Source: Tenrec ecaudatus (lineage: Eukaryota; Chordata; Mammalia; Afrosoricida; Tenrecidae). Taken from it: a DNA stretch of 64,000 nt. The translations under genes and the position numbers were made by a program. The notes beneath the pieces were generated by a model. It worked only from the letters and a program-made list of their open reading frames with translations, ran no database searches and was not told where the DNA came from. The DNA lies in assembly GCF_050624435.1 (NCBI RefSeq), contig NC_134536.1:51247258-51311257 (forward strand). Reading direction: 5' to 3'. Of the stretch, positions 30,651 through 43,899 are shown piece by piece. Positions within the stretch are counted from its first letter, which is position 1; each line of letters starts with the position of its first letter.

Positions 30651-32899
30651 TTTATTTTTAAAAATGGTATATTACTATTTAATGGATGTTTAATAGTTGT
30701 TAAGTGGCCTGACTAAAATCATTTTTCACAAAAGCCTACCCATTCATTACTATACTCACTTTCAATCAATCTCTAAGGTCAGTACAGAGATTCTTTAATT
30801 CATAAAACTTCCCTATAGTTCTGCATTACTCCCTCACTAAAACTCACCTAGATGCTTAGTCTATGGCTAGTTTTCCAGTCTGTCTTTGATATGAATATAT
30901 AGATACAGTACCATTATTCATATGCTACATTATATTCTAGATAAATCTTCCTTGGGACTCTGAAAGTGATGGTCCAGTATTAAATAGTGTCCAAACATTG
31001 ACCCAAGCAAACAAAATTAATGAAAATATTAGAAAATATTCACAAGTGAGAAAGATAAGTATGAATAGGGAAACTTCAGGAATGTATACTTCTGCCACAG
31101 GCCAATACATTATTTTTCTTAAAGAGCAAAGGCGATCATATTGGAAGATGCCGCTAAGCAACAAGAACCCTTGAGAAGAACAGTGCTATCTCTATTGTGA
31201 CAAATTCTAGAGAAATCCCAAAGTCCCAAATTGAGGAACAAAATAGTTGGGAAATGTGGCCCAGGAGGTGATAGCAAGTAGGGAGACACCCCTAAAAGAA
31301 GTACGCAAGCTATGGCCAATTTCTCTTCTGTGGGTTCCCAGCATCCATAGATTCATGTCATGTAAAATGTTTCACTTTCTTGAACTGAACAAAAATTTGC
31401 TTAGTGCAGAAGGGATAGGGCAAAAAGTCAAGTTCACCTGTGGTGAAGGGAGATTTCCAATTGAAGTAACTACTACCTTAACAACAAGAACAAGCCTTTG
31501 GGGTTCCCAGGGTGTTGGGCAAATGTATGTGATAATATTAAGAAAACTCATGGCTGCTCATGTCCTGCTGACCCTATTTCCCACTGGTATTACTGAATCT
31601 CACCTGAACACAAGCAAGACATTTAAATGTTAAGATATCCCTTTAAATGGGGATGTGCATTTGTCTGGTAATGTCAGAAAATGAACCAGAGATGAAATAA
31701 GAAATAATCTCACTCCATAAATTGAGTAGAGAATAGACCAAACTATCATAGGGCACAAACCATGTCTACTGACAGAGGAATTCCAGTAATGGGGAAGAAA
31801 ACATATTGATCAGAATGAAGTATAAAGAACAAAACCAGAGAAAAATATAACTAGAAAGAAAATGCTGATTAACCATGTAGATTGCATGATTATCATTCTC
31901 CTTAACCACTTTGCTAACAGACTATACTGAAGCAATATCTACAATTGTGAGTTTCAATGTGACTCCAAACTTCTGGGTAAGAATCACTGAATTTCAGACT
32001 TGATTAATGAGGAGAGGATGTTGTATTCTTCAGGAGAAGATATTGAATTATCTTAGATTTATGGAAAAAATTAAAGTGAGGAGATTAATATGAATCATTT
32101 TCTACTATTGAAATAAATTAGCAAAAAATAAAAAAGGGGGAAGGAAAACAAAGTCACTGGCTGAGTTTCAATGAAGGATATATTTTCAAATAAATGAAGG
32201 AGAAATATTTTGGAAGCAGCAACACTCAATTATAAATATTTTAACAGTTTCTGATCCTTTACAAAGATTTTCTAAAAATGAAGTTTATGGGACTAGTGGT
32301 ACAGTGTGGTGTACTGTGGTCCAGTGTTTCACTTGATATCTGGCTCTAGTAGCCATTGTCTTTGTAACCACCCCCCCCCAAAAAAAATAAAATAAAGTCT
32401 GCTTTCTTCTGAGTTTGGGTAAGAGAAGGTGGAGAAAGATGCTGGTAGGATTTTATGATTCAGTTGTGAGTCACTATTGAAAGGGTTATTTGTGAATGTA
32501 AAAAAATTAGAATTCTAAAGAAGGGTTGGTCAATGTATCATTCCGCTGGGTTTGAAATGAGCAATCTCAGAAGCAGCAGGTGGGGATCACACTACCATCA
32601 AGAAAGAAGAGGCAAGAGTGAAGTGTCTTCTTCTGATGTCAAGTTTCCAGTACACTCAGATTCCTCAGTCCAGTGACAGAAAGCTGGGGCATCAGAGAAA
32701 TGACAGAGGCGTAGAAGGGAGTGAAAGGAGCGAATCAAGACATAGAGAGTTTGGAAGAGTAATGGGATTCCTGGTGCAGAGAGTGACTAAAACTGGGGCT
32801 TTCAGGCAAAAACTAGGGTCTTCCAAGCACTTAATTGGGGTCGTAGGTTTGATGTCTCACAGACATAGTGCCGAGAGCCTTCACGGTGAAGTGGCATGC
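30651..32899. other. No feature recognised
   Basis: About 2.2 kb without a supported feature. The 31247-31633 frame of 128 codons has no recognisable domain. A C-run followed by A-rich sequence (32371-32395) could be the tail of a short unrecognised retroposed sequence. Confidence 0.4.
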
Positions 32900-33440
32900 C
32901 GATAACGCATTTATTGGCACACAGAACAAGGGCATGCCGCATGATTTATGATCTGCATCAGAGTTGTGGCCTGTCACCATACTTATTCAAATGGTGTGCT
33001 GAGCAATGGTCAGAGAAGCTGGATTATGTGGAGAAGAACTGGGTTTCAGGCTTGGAAGAAGCCTTCCTAACAACCTGTGCTATGCAGATAACACAACCTT
33101 GCAGTGCTGAAAGTGAATAGAACTTGAAGCACTTGCTGATGAAGTTCAAGGACTGCAGTTTTCAATACGGATTACAATTCGATGTACAGAAAGCCAAAAT
33201 CTTAACATCATGATAAATGGAAAAAAAAACAAACAGAAGCCAAAGAGTTCATCTTGCTCCAATCAATGCTCAGGAAAGCAGCAAACAAGGAATGACAGAA
33301 CTCATTGAATTGCATAAATCTGCTGCACAAGACTTGAAAAACAAGGATGCTCCTTTGTTGATGTTGAATGGGGACGATATCCCTGCGAGGATTAATGTGC
33401 GCTGCATGTGACAGTTGGGCACGGCATAAGGGAGACTGAA
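32900..33440 (+). mobile_element. RTE LINE fragment, reverse transcriptase region, plus strand
   Basis: Starts with 'cagaacaagggcatgccg', passes the 'tgtggcctgtcaccatac' block (QGCxxSPYLF region) and a broken YADD-equivalent, continues through 'gcataaatctgctgca', and ends near 'gacagttgggcacggcataa'. Frames are broken. It abuts an oppositely oriented RTE 5' part. Confidence 0.75.
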
Positions 33441-35200
33441 GACCATTCTATTTTGATCATATGCTACCTTCTGAATTAGTTGAATGTCGATGAGTTTGGT
33501 TTTTATTTTTACTATGACTCTTCATTCTTTCATTTTTTATGCTTCCTGTAGCACTCAATATTTTGCCCACACAATCTTTCCATATAGCAATCCCAGGCTT
33601 GAATATTTCTTTAGCTATTTCAGTTTAAAATATGTTACGTGTGTTTTTCCGTTTTGCTTTTCTAATTCTAGGTCTTTTCACATTTCATTATAGTATTTTA
33701 TTCTGTCTTCTTCAGCTGTGCTTTGAAATGTTCTGTTCAGCCTTTTAATTTTGCCATTTCTTCCATTTGCTTGGATTACTCTATGATTAAGAGCAAGTTT
33801 CAGAGTTTCTTCTGATAGCCACTTTGAATTTTTCTCTCCTCTGCACATGAGTTTCAATGAGGAACTCAACATCGTGCGGCGCCCAAATCAGAATAAATAG
33901 ACAGAAATATGCTTCCTACATGAATGATGTTCTTGATGTGCTCTCAGCATTCTTTAGGTCTTCTGTCATAAGTATTCAATGCATCATATTTGTTCTTGTA
34001 ATATTCTTGAAATTCAGAAAGGATATACTTATGGCCATATATTTACTCTCATGGACTTGTTTTTATTTCCTTCAGCATCAACCTGAACTTACATATGAGC
34101 AATTGGTGGTCTGTTCCAGCCCCTGGTCTGGTTTTAACTACTGAGCTTCTTCATTGCCTTTCCCCAAAGATGTAGCCAATTTGATTGCTGTGTGTATAGT
34201 TGCCTTTTGTGTTGTTGAATAATGGTATTGCCACTGAAGCAGTCCTTGGCTTTGAAAAATTCTGTCATCTCATCTCTAACATCAAGCATTTCTACAATCA
34301 TCAAGACTACACTTTCCATCTACTGTTTCTTCTTCCCTCCCCCATGCCTCTAACATTTGGAGTCCAATTGCCAAAAGTTATCAATACATTTTGACTGTAT
34401 ATTTGATCAATCTTATATGGAAGGCATTGATAGAATTCTTCAATTTCTTCATCAGAGGTCCATTCATAAACTTTAGTAGTAGTTGTACTTGCTGCATTTA
34501 CTTGAATGTGGATAAATATCATCCTATTACAGACAGTATTGTATCTGGAAATGTCCTTTTGGATGATGAATGCAACGCCATTTCTTGAAATTGTCATCCC
34601 TAGCACAATAAACCATATGATTCTCTGGTTCTAAAATGTCAATACCAGTGCATTGCAGCTCACCAGTGCCTAGGATATTGATCTTTATACACTCTGTTTC
34701 ATTTTGAAAACTTCCAGTTTTTCTAGATGAATAATTCTAACATTCCAAGTGGTGGTTATGTATTGATATTGCAAACTTTTTATTTACTTCAACACATTTT
34801 GAGTCTTGTCCCATCAGCAAATCAAAGTATTGAATGCTTTGCTCTTGAAACCCTTACTTCGTCTACATCATTATGGAAGACACTATTTCAGTGATGTTGA
34901 GAGTGTCTTCTGACATGAAGGGGTCCTTTACTAGCACTATCTCTGACTATGTTCCTTTACTCAGGAGGTTTTCAATAGCTGACATTATTTCCAGGCTACC
35001 CACAAGGTTTTCGGCCCCTAATTCCACTAATGGGGACAGCCTATCCCTTCTTCATAGTCTGTTGCTGATCTGGATCTACACCAAAGCCCATTGACTTTGG
35101 ATGACTCTCCTGGCCTTTGAAATACTAGTGACATAGCTGCCATCATCACAGCAACACACAGGCCACCACAATATGACAAACCTACAGACAAGTGATGGAC
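33441..35200 (-). mobile_element. RTE LINE 5' part with endonuclease region, minus strand
   Basis: Reading the minus strand from 35200 down gives the RTE 5' end ('cacagcaacacacaggcc' inverted), then the endonuclease domain at about 34600-34300 (NRMIFIHIQV and VYEWTSDEEIEEFYQ pieces), then the linker before the reverse transcriptase (WLSEETLKLAL at about 33820). It stops where the reverse transcriptase should begin. A 77-bp foreign segment sits in the linker at 33835-33911. Confidence 0.8.
33835..33911 (-). repeat. 77-bp sequence of unknown identity, copy Y
   Basis: The reverse complement matches 57821-57897 at 69 of 77 positions without gaps. Here it interrupts RTE linker sequence that lacks it in the other copies (for example near 39420 and 61040). 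The inner part can pair (tgagtt with aactca). Function unknown. Confidence 0.7.
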
Positions 35201-35234
35201 TTAGCATAATACAACAAGCCTATAATATGGTGAG

Positions 35235-35331
35235 TTGAATATATGAACAGATTTGTCTTAGTCATACAGTGCTGCTATTATGAAAACAAAGTAATTGGTT
35301 GATTTTAACAAACAAATTTATTTTCTCACAG
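35235..35331 (-). mobile_element. LTR-like fragment
   Basis: 'cagtgctgctattatgaaaa' followed by 'acaaatttattttctcacag' resembles the inverted end of an old mammalian MaLR-type LTR. It breaks where the following RTE copy begins. Confidence 0.45.
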
Positions 35332-36010
35332 TTTGTTGTTATTTGGTGTCTTCTAGCAGGTTCTGACTCATAGCAACCTTATGCACAACTGAAAGAAATA
35401 CTGCCCGGATCTGCCCATCCTCACATTTTGTCCTATGTTTGAGGTCACTGTTGCGCCCATAGTTTCAGTCCATCTTTTTGAGGTCCATCCTCTTTTTCAT
35501 TGCCCCTCCACTTTACCAAACATCATGTTCTTCCAAATGTAACGGTCTCTCCTGACAACATATCCAAAGTATGTAAGATCAAATCTCACGATCCTTGCAC
35601 ACTCTGGCCATATTTCCTCAAGGACCGAACAATTTGTCATTTAGCAGTCCATTGTACTTTCCGTACTCTCCCCCAGTGCCACAATTTAAATGCGTTGATT
35701 CTTCCTTATTCAACATCCAATTCCACATGCACACGAGGCAAGTGTAAATATCACTGTTTGGGTTACGTGCACCTCAGACCTCAAAGTAGCAGCTTTGCTC
35801 TTCAAAACTCCAAAGAGGTCTCAACCTAACGGAACATGGCTTATGATCTCTTGAATGCTTTTTTCATGAGCATTGATTGTGGATCCAAGCAAGCCAAAAT
35901 ACTTCACAACTTCAATCTTTTCTCTATTTATCCCATTACTAACTATTGGTTCAGCTGTGAGGTCTTGGTCTTCTTTACCTTGAGTTGCAATCCATAATGA
36001 AGACTAACTC
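35332..36010 (-). mobile_element. RTE LINE 3' end, minus strand
   Basis: Starts at the terminal 'tttgttgttatttggtgtc' and runs inward through 'ccaaatgtaacggtctctcc', 'catgcacacgaggcaagtg', 'gagcattgattgtggatcca' and 'gttcagctgtgaggtcttgg'. It is 5'-truncated after about 680 bp, the typical outcome of incomplete target-primed reverse transcription. Confidence 0.85.
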
Positions 36011-36965
36011 ACAGTTCAGTGTGTTAACTGGATGATAGAAGGCTGGCTTGAATGGTGCTGTGTTTCTTTGCGTGCGTTGAAAGGGAATGTCCTTTCCCCC
36101 TGAATCCTTGGAGATCCACATGTTGCTTTCATCTATCATCCCCAAAACGCGTTTCATTGGCTATAAATACAGGTTACGCTTATATTGGCTCATTAATTAA
36201 CAAAGAAAATCCATTTCCAAATGAGACAATAGTCATTAAAAAATGGAGTTAAAATTTACCACACATACTTCAGTGGTAAAGGACATAATTAAATCCTTAA
36301 CAAGTACATAGATTTGAACTTGAGAGCTTGGAGAACATTGCACAGGTATTATTAACTGTTTAATTTTCATGAGCATGTTATCTTTGAGAATTTTTTCTGT
36401 TTTATTTGTTGTCTTCAGCTTCATATTAGCACTTGAGGTCACTTTCAGTTATGAGTATTTAAGAGAGAGAATTTATTTGACCAGCTACCAAATTCCAATA
36501 CATGCTACTTTAGTAATTTATACATTTTTGTTCCTCAATTATAATGTTATTATCACATTTTCAATGTGCTGAGTAAAGCAGTCCTAGTGTCAACATGTCA
36601 CCTACTGTCTGAATAGAGTCATTGTCTTGAGGAGCATCATACTCGTACAGATCAGAGCTCGTATTCTTCAGGAAAATTAATGTCACTGTTTTCAAAAGTA
36701 ATGAATATGCAATGCATGAAGCGTATGGAATTTCTTACATAGAGAAAGAACTTATGAAGGAGACAGGATATTTCAGTGATTATTTGTGAAATTCATAAAA
36801 GTAGAACTAAATAAATAAAATTAAAGGGAAAAGTATATTTGTTTGAATCTGTATAAATTGTACCAAGAAATAATTTATATAATTTTTAACATATTGGGAC
36901 ATAATTAATCAAAGGAATTGATTACTTTTTTTTTCCTTTCTATGTTTTCCAGAATCCAATCCTCA
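36011..36965. other. No feature recognised
   Basis: No gene or repeat that I can name. Confidence 0.45.
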
Positions 36966-39900
36966 GTTGTTATTGGGTGCCATCTGGGCAGTTCTAACTC
37001 ACAGCGACACTAAGTCCAAGAGAACCGAAATACTACCCAGGGCTCTGCAATCGTCACAATGGTCCTTAATTTAGGACAGTTTTGTCTAGGGCCTTCCGTT
37101 TTCAGCTACTCATTGACTTTACAAAGCATGATGGCCTTCCTTCCTCAGGGACTGGCCACTCCTCCAAGGTCCAACGTTTGTGAGAAAAAGTCGCACCATC
37201 CTTCCTTCAAAGGAGCATTCTGGCTATACTTCTTCTAAGACAGATCCGTTTGTTCTTTCGGCAGTCCTAGGTACATTTAATAGTCTTCCTCAGCACCACA
37301 ATTCAAAATTCATCAATTCTTCTTTCGTCTGGCTTATTGAATATCCAACATTCATAGGCACATGGGGCATTTGAAAATGCTATGACTTGAATTAGGCATA
37401 TGTTAGTATGCCAAAAAAAATTGCTTCTCAACACTTTAAAGAGATCTTGTGCAGAGGGTTTCCCCAATGTGGCAATCTCTTGCCTGCTGCTTCCACGAGC
37501 ACGGCTTGTAGATCCAACACTAAATCCTTTACAACCTCTGTCGCTTTTCCATTGAGCATGATGTTACCGATTGGGGAAGTTGTGAGGATTTTTTTTTAAC
37601 AGTGAGCTGGACTCCATGCTGAAAGCTACAATCCTCGCTCCTCATCAGCAAGTGCTTCAAATGCTCCTCCCTTACAGCAAGCAGTGATGTATCAGCTGTA
37701 TAGTGTAGGTTGTTAGTAACACTTCCTCTAATCTTGCTGGCACTTTCTTCTTCATATAAACAAGATTCTCAGATTACTTGCTCAGCATATAGATTGAATA
37801 AATGTGGTGAGAATATACAACCCTGACTCACACCTTTGCTGATTTTAAAATATGCAGTAATGTCTTCTTTTTGCACTACAGCTTCTTGATTTATGTACAG
37901 GTTTGTATGAGCACAATGAAGTGTTCTGGGATTTCCATTCCTTAAAATGTCATCCATCATTTGTTACCAGTCACACAGTTACTGCATAGTCTATATAACC
38001 TAGTACATAGTCAATATATTGACTTTGCTTTCATCTGTCACTCTGAGAGGACTAGAGAAACAAATCCAGGGAGACTCAAATATGTATAATAAAGAGGTTT
38101 ATATACAAGAACAGTTGGATATTGAGAAAACATCCCAGCCCAGTCCAGATCAGGTCCATAGGTCCAATCTTAGCTCACATGTCTGATACCAATCTACAAA
38201 GCCCTCTTCATACTCACAAAACACCTGCAATGATACCTAATGCAGGAGAATCCAAGGTGAGTGCGTGGGAAGTCTTGTAGATCCAGTGGCATTGTAAGCA
38301 TCTCAGTGCTGGCAGGGGTCTCCCTGTGGATTCTCCAGGTACAGGGTTCTGGCTGCATCAGGGTAGGTCCATGTGGCTTCTCCTCAGGGATGTCTCACAG
38401 GGCGTGAGCCTTGTCAGTAAGAGAGTCTCCAAGGAAGTGAGTGGAGTGAGATGTCTCCGGCCTCCAAGGAGGAAAAATAGGAGTTCCCAGAATTCTCAGG
38501 AGGCCATGCCCACACAGAGGCCTCATTGGTTATATCTTGATTGAGAGGCCAGCCTCCACCCCTTCACTCATAATCTTCTCAAATTGACACCAGATTATCT
38601 AACTACCACACTTCGAATAGGCAAAGTAAACACTTTTTAGGTACTCTGCTTTTAGCCAAGAGTCATTGGACATTACAATGATATCCTTTGTTCCACAACC
38701 TCTTCTGAGTCTGGTCTGAACTTGTGGTAGCTCCTTGTCAATGTCCTGCTTTAACCACTGTTGAATGATCTTCAGAAAAAATATATATATTCGTGTGACA
38801 TTAATGATATTGTTCTATAGTCTGTGTATTCTGTTGGGTTATCTTTCTTTGGACTGAGTACATAGATGGATGTTTACCATCAGTTGGTCAAGTAGCTGTC
38901 TTCCAAATTCCCTGATATAGGTGAGTGAGTGCTCCCAGTGCTTCAACCTGTTGAAGCATTTCAGTTGGTATTCCCCCAATCACTGGAACTTTGTGTCTGG
39001 CTTTCAGTTTGGGGCTTTAATGCTTTCTGTACAGCTTAACTTGCGGAGTACTATTTGTGCTTAATTATATCCTACCTCTTGAAATGGTGATTCTCATCAA
39101 TTCCTTTTGGTTAAAATGACTGTATATTCATTGCATCTTCTCTTAATGCTTCCTATATCATTAAATATTTTTGCCCATAGAATTTTTCATTTTATCTAGA
39201 GGCTTTAATTTTTTTTCATTGAGTTCTTCAGTTTAAGGTATGCAGAGCGCTTTCTTCCTTTTTGGTTTTCTACCTCTAGATCTTTCCATATTTCATTAGA
39301 ATATTTGACATTATTGTCTTGAGCGGGCGGCCCTTTGACAAATTTCTCTCAACTCTTTGATTTCATCATTTCATCCATTTACCTTAGCTATTCTATGATT
39401 AAGAGCATTTTTAGAGTGTCTTCTTACATCTTCTTACATCTGATCTTTATGATTTTCCTTGCCTTTTAATGTATGACTTTTTGCTTTCATCATAAATGAC
39501 ATTCTTGATGTCCTCCCACATCTCATCAAGTTTTTTGTCATTAGGATTAAATGTAACAAATCTGTTCTTGAGATGTTCTTAAAATTTAGGAGGGAGAGAC
39601 TAAAGATCCTATTTTGGCTCTCATGGACTTTTTATTTTCTTCATCTTAAACCTCATCTTATTGATGACCACTGGTGGTCTGTTCCCCAGTAAGCTCCTGG
39701 CCGGTTTTAGCTGCTGATGCTGAGCTTCCATCCTCTCTTCCCACAGATGACGTCGTTTAGCTTGCTGTGTATACCATCTGAAGTCCCCATGTAGAGTTGA
39801 TGATTGTGCTGTTCAAAGTAGATATTTGCTACAAAGAAGAAGTTGACCTTGCAAAATTCTATCATGTGATCTCCAGCTTCATTTTTATAACCAAGACCAT

Positions 39901-40585
39901 ATTTTTCAACTACTTTTGCTTTCTCTTTGTTTTCAACTTTTGCACTTCAATAACCAAAAGTTATGGTATTTTAATTGCATATTTGATCAATTTCAGATTG
40001 AAGACATCAATGTAATTCAATTTCTTCATTACTAGCTTTAATGGTTGGTGCATACATTTGAATGATAGTTGTTTTGATTGAATTTCCTTGAATGTGGATA
40101 GAAATGATCCTATCGCAGACAGCATTGTACTTCAAGAGAGATCTTGAAATTTGCTTTTTGCCACGGAATGCAATACCATTCTTCTTGATTGTATCATTCC
40201 CATCGTAGTAAGCCCTATTATTTTCTAATTCAAAATGACCAATACCAGTCCATTTCAATACACTAACACTTAGGATATGGACCTTGAGGCATTCCATTTA
40301 ATTTTGACTACTCCCAATTTCCCTAGATTCATGCTCCATACATTTCTATTTCAGAATATTAGTAGAATCTTGCAGTTATTTCTTCTCATTTTGAGTCATA
40401 CACCATTAGCAAATGAAGGACTCAAAAGGCTTACATGCTCCTCCATTCAGGGCATCTCGATGGACGACTGAGATAGCAGATCTCCTTCAGTCCAACGTTG
40501 GGTGCTTTCTAACCCGCAGAGCTCATCTTCTCGCACTGTCGCTCACAATGTTCTACTTCTCTTCATTAGGCCTTTCGTATCTGAC
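36966..40585 (-). mobile_element. Near-complete RTE LINE, split by a solo LTR
   Basis: The most complete RTE copy: about 3.05 kb of RTE sequence plus a 577-bp LTR insertion. On the minus strand from 40585 down it holds the 5' region, the endonuclease (40300-40007; TGIGHFE, YDGNDTIKKNGIAF, DRIISIHIQGNSI, QMYAPT), the linker, the reverse transcriptase (SKGVSQGCIFSPHLFNLYAE at about 37850) and the 3' end at 'tgttattgggtgccatct'. Every frame is interrupted, so no protein is encoded. RTE LINEs supply the machinery that is thought to move AfroSINEs. Confidence 0.9.
38034..38610 (-). mobile_element. Solo LTR, family A, inserted in RTE
   Basis: A 577-bp copy with ends TCTGTCACTCTG and TAACTACCACA and all shared internal blocks ('agcatctcagtgctggcagg', 'gattgagaggccagcctcc'). 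The flanking five bases (tttca and cttcg) do not form a clean duplication. RTE sequence resumes on both sides, so the LTR is younger than this RTE copy. Confidence 0.85.
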
Positions 40586-40814
40586 AATATTTTGAGGCTA
40601 TGGATGAGAGTTGTTTTTTTTTAAAGCAACTAATTCCTTCAAAGTGGACAGTTGTATTCTTAGTAGAAGCACCAAAAACAAAACAACAAAAGCATCAACA
40701 AACAAAAACTGTGATATGACCATTTGCAATAAGTGAAAAATACTGGATACTATTTTCAAAAAGAAATATTACATCTAATATTTATTATTAAGGAAATATC
40801 CATTTATTTGTTTC

Positions 40815-41000
40815 CTGGGAAGCATAGAGAACAGTCTATGGAATCAGACTACCGGGATTAAATGAGCTAACTGAGATTTACACAGATTTCTTCTTCCCCC
40901 TCTTTTTGTTTCCATATGTAAACTGGAAATCCTAATGCTATCAACCTCAGAGAATCAGAATAATGACTGAAGGGAACAGGCATACACAATGCTTAGAATC
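40815..41000 (+). repeat. MIR SINE
   Basis: Ordered blocks 'gcatagagaacagtctatgg', 'atcagactaccggg', 'gtttccatatgtaaactgg' and 'aatgcttagaatcataccag' follow the MIR consensus. Confidence 0.7.
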
Positions 41001-41074
41001 ATACCAGTCATAAGTAAGCAGCTTTGACGTGTCATCTGGCAACTCTAGGTATAACCTAAAACAAAACACTCTTT

Positions 41075-41230
41075 GCTCCTTTAAAATTGTCTCATTGCTT
41101 GAGCCCATTGTTGCAACCACTCTGTCAATCCTTTGCATTGAATATTCTTCCTCTTCGTTTTTTGGTCTACTTTTCCAAGCATTATGCACTTCTGTAGCTG
41201 GTGGCTCCTCCTGATAACATGTCAAATGTA
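41075..41230 (-). mobile_element. RTE LINE 3' fragment
   Basis: 'gcttgagcccattgttgcaa', 'ccactctgtcaatcc' and 'ccaagcattatgcacttc' match the inverted RTE 3' region. Confidence 0.65.
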
Positions 41231-42849
41231 TAGGAGGCATAAATACTCCGTACATATTACCTGAAATAAGCTTCCACTGGCAATAAATATTTAATGTACA
41301 GTAAACATGTTTTAAAATTATTAATAGACATGCATACATATGCTTTTGGAATCAAATCTATTGTGGTCAGGGAATACATTTTTAAAATTTGCATATTTTG
41401 AAATGTCTTAATATTATAGTCAAGAATGAGGGATATATCTTGTATAATCTTAAAAAGGTATTTCCTGTGCTTGTGTTCAATAAATGCCAATGAAATCAAG
41501 TTGAACAAGCATATTCAAATCTTCAATTATGTTTGTTTTAAGCATTTTTAAAATAAATTATTGAGTAAATGTTAAATTAGCCAACTCTGGCTGTAGATTT
41601 GTATTTTTTTCCTGTAAGTTTTAAATTTTTTGTTAAATGCCTTTTAAATCTCTGTGTATCGTGTATTTATAATTTTATGCACATAGATTGAGGCTTAAAT
41701 ATAATGCATAAATAATTATTTGAAGAATCACTTACCAAAGAAAAATGTTGAAAGATAGTCACTCCCAGTATCTGTGCACTACTACCTCAATAGTTTAAAT
41801 CATTACTGGGTAGAACTTTTCTTCCAGAAATAATCATTGCATATTACTGCTTACAGTGGGAGGTAATGAGCACAGGTGTTATGTTTATTTCTGTCAAATA
41901 GTTACATTAGCAAAATGTACCTATCTTAAACCTAAATAGTACCTATAAGAGATAGGTTTTAATTAGATATCTTACCAATAAATACATTAAAGTAGTTGTA
42001 AAATATCTGTAATTTATTTCTTCTTTTTAGTGGTCACAACAGAAAAGGGAATTTTTGAAACTTTATTAACATGTAAATATAAATTTCCTAGCAAATACAA
42101 TAATGGCATTTACTGACATTAATGCTTTTATCAGATTTAGTCTTTCTAGAATATTTATTGTAAACAAATCTGAAAATTATGTATTTCTGAGGATATATGG
42201 TTGAATATATCAAGTAAAGAATTGTTAATATAGTATAAAACTGAAGTAACCCTATAACAAGGATGATCCAAGCCATGGTCTGGGTCTGTATACATTAGAA
42301 AAAAACTGTTTCATTTTACTGATTAGAATGTAGAGCTCCATAAAGGCGGGAATTAGAATCCAAAAGTTGTCAAATGCTATGAGAGAAAATAGAAAGCCTA
42401 GGAGAAAGAGTCAGCAGTCTTTAGGGCCGGAAAAAACAAAATTTAACTCATTCTTGGAGACCCATCTAAGAAAAACTTCAGTCACAGAGTCTGCACGTAA
42501 TTCCTGAAAGATCTCTGTCGTCCTCTGAAAGTTAGATAGCAGATCTGAAGGGCATGTCCATCATTGGTCAGAGAGACATGCAAATGGTTACCTGTGGCCT
42601 CTAGGTTGAGGTAAGATCCTTATATCAGAGGAAAATAAGATATAGCATGTCCTTGTGGAAGGTGTATAAGACAATAAATAAGAGGACAAAGGTGAAAGCT
42701 ATTTACCTTGAGAAGAAAGACAGATACGGTCTTAGGCAAGATTCTAAAGTGAAACAAAACTAGGACACATCTGAATATGTAATTATATATATACATGTAT
42801 CTGTGTATATATATATAATCATATGTTATATGATATATATTTGGTATAT
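41231..42849. other. AT-rich, mostly unassigned
   Basis: No gene. A short stretch near 42330 ('gagctccataaaggcggga') may be an L2/MIR-type remnant. A TA-rich microsatellite is at about 42783-42840. Confidence 0.45.
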
Positions 42850-43415
42850 GATCGTTAATTAGTCCACACAGCAATACAGAGAGCTCAGTTCAACTCACAT
42901 CAGTGGAACAGTCAATATACTGGAAATCCTTCAACTCATAAGGGCTGCTGGGTCCAAGGTTAAGAAATAGACAACTGAGTCTTCCCTCAGGTAACGCAGG
43001 CAGATTCCACCCACAAGTAGCAAATAGCAGGCAGGCCACAAACAGTCAGCAGCTCAGGAGCGTAGTGAAGCAGGCCTGGATGAGATATTGAACTCAAGCA
43101 ATGCAAGGGGACAGGATCCACCAGCCTCAAGCTCAAGGGATATACACACCAGCAGCGTGGTGAAGCAGGTCTCAAAGGAACCTCAAGCTCTCGCAACATA
43201 ATCCATGATTCGGCTGTCCCACAGATAATATCGCTCACAAGTTGAGGCAGAGAACTAGTTAAAGGATCATCATGCTGTTCTGATCACCAGAAAGCAAGAG
43301 AGAGAGAGGGGCGGGCCTTGTCCAGCCATTTATCTCTTTGCCCTCCAACCAAATGCCACCTGGTCAATCCACATTTTCCTATTGGTCAGATTGCCATAAT
43401 AAACCTACCTAGCAC
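42850..43415 (-). mobile_element. LTR-like element, variant C
   Basis: The right half ('gctgttctgatcaccagaaa', 'aagcaagagagagag', 'tttatctctttgccctcca', 'ccattttccta' to 'ccataataaacct') resembles variant B at 22931-23447. The left half differs. No target-site duplication was found, so the ends are approximate. Confidence 0.5.
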
Positions 43416-43464
43416 AGATATCAAACCATACCTACGATGATACAGTGATAAAAACTCATCATTC

Positions 43465-43885
43465 TTTACAGTAGTTGTAAAATGTGCCATTGAGTCAGCT
43501 CCCACCGATAGAGACCTTGTGTACACTTCCTGGTCCTGTACCGTCTTTACAATTGCCGTTATGTTGAGACCAATGTTGCAGCCGCTCAAGCAATCCATCT
43601 CCCTGAGGGTCTTCCTTTATTTTAGATGAGCCACTATTTGCCAAGCATGATATACTGTTTAGGCTTCGTCCCTTCTGAGAACTGTTCAAAGAACATAACT
43701 CATCCTCACTTCTAAGGGGCATTCTGTTTGTACTTCACCCAAGAAAGATTTGTTTGCTCTTCTGGAAGTTCGCGGTATGTTTGCTATTCTTCACCAACAC
43801 CTTAATTCAAAGCATCAATTCTTCTTCAGTCTTCCTTATGTATTGTCCAATTTACACATTTGGTTCAGTGTGTTTTGATGTCTCC
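43465..43885 (-). mobile_element. RTE LINE 3' end, minus strand
   Basis: 'gtgccattgagtcagctccc', 'gttgcagccgctcaagcaat', 'ccatctccctgagggtcttc', 'aggggcattctgtttgtac' and 'ttcttcagtcttccttatg' are in RTE 3'-end order. Confidence 0.85.
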
Positions 43886-43899
43886 AGAAGCTGGTTTGT

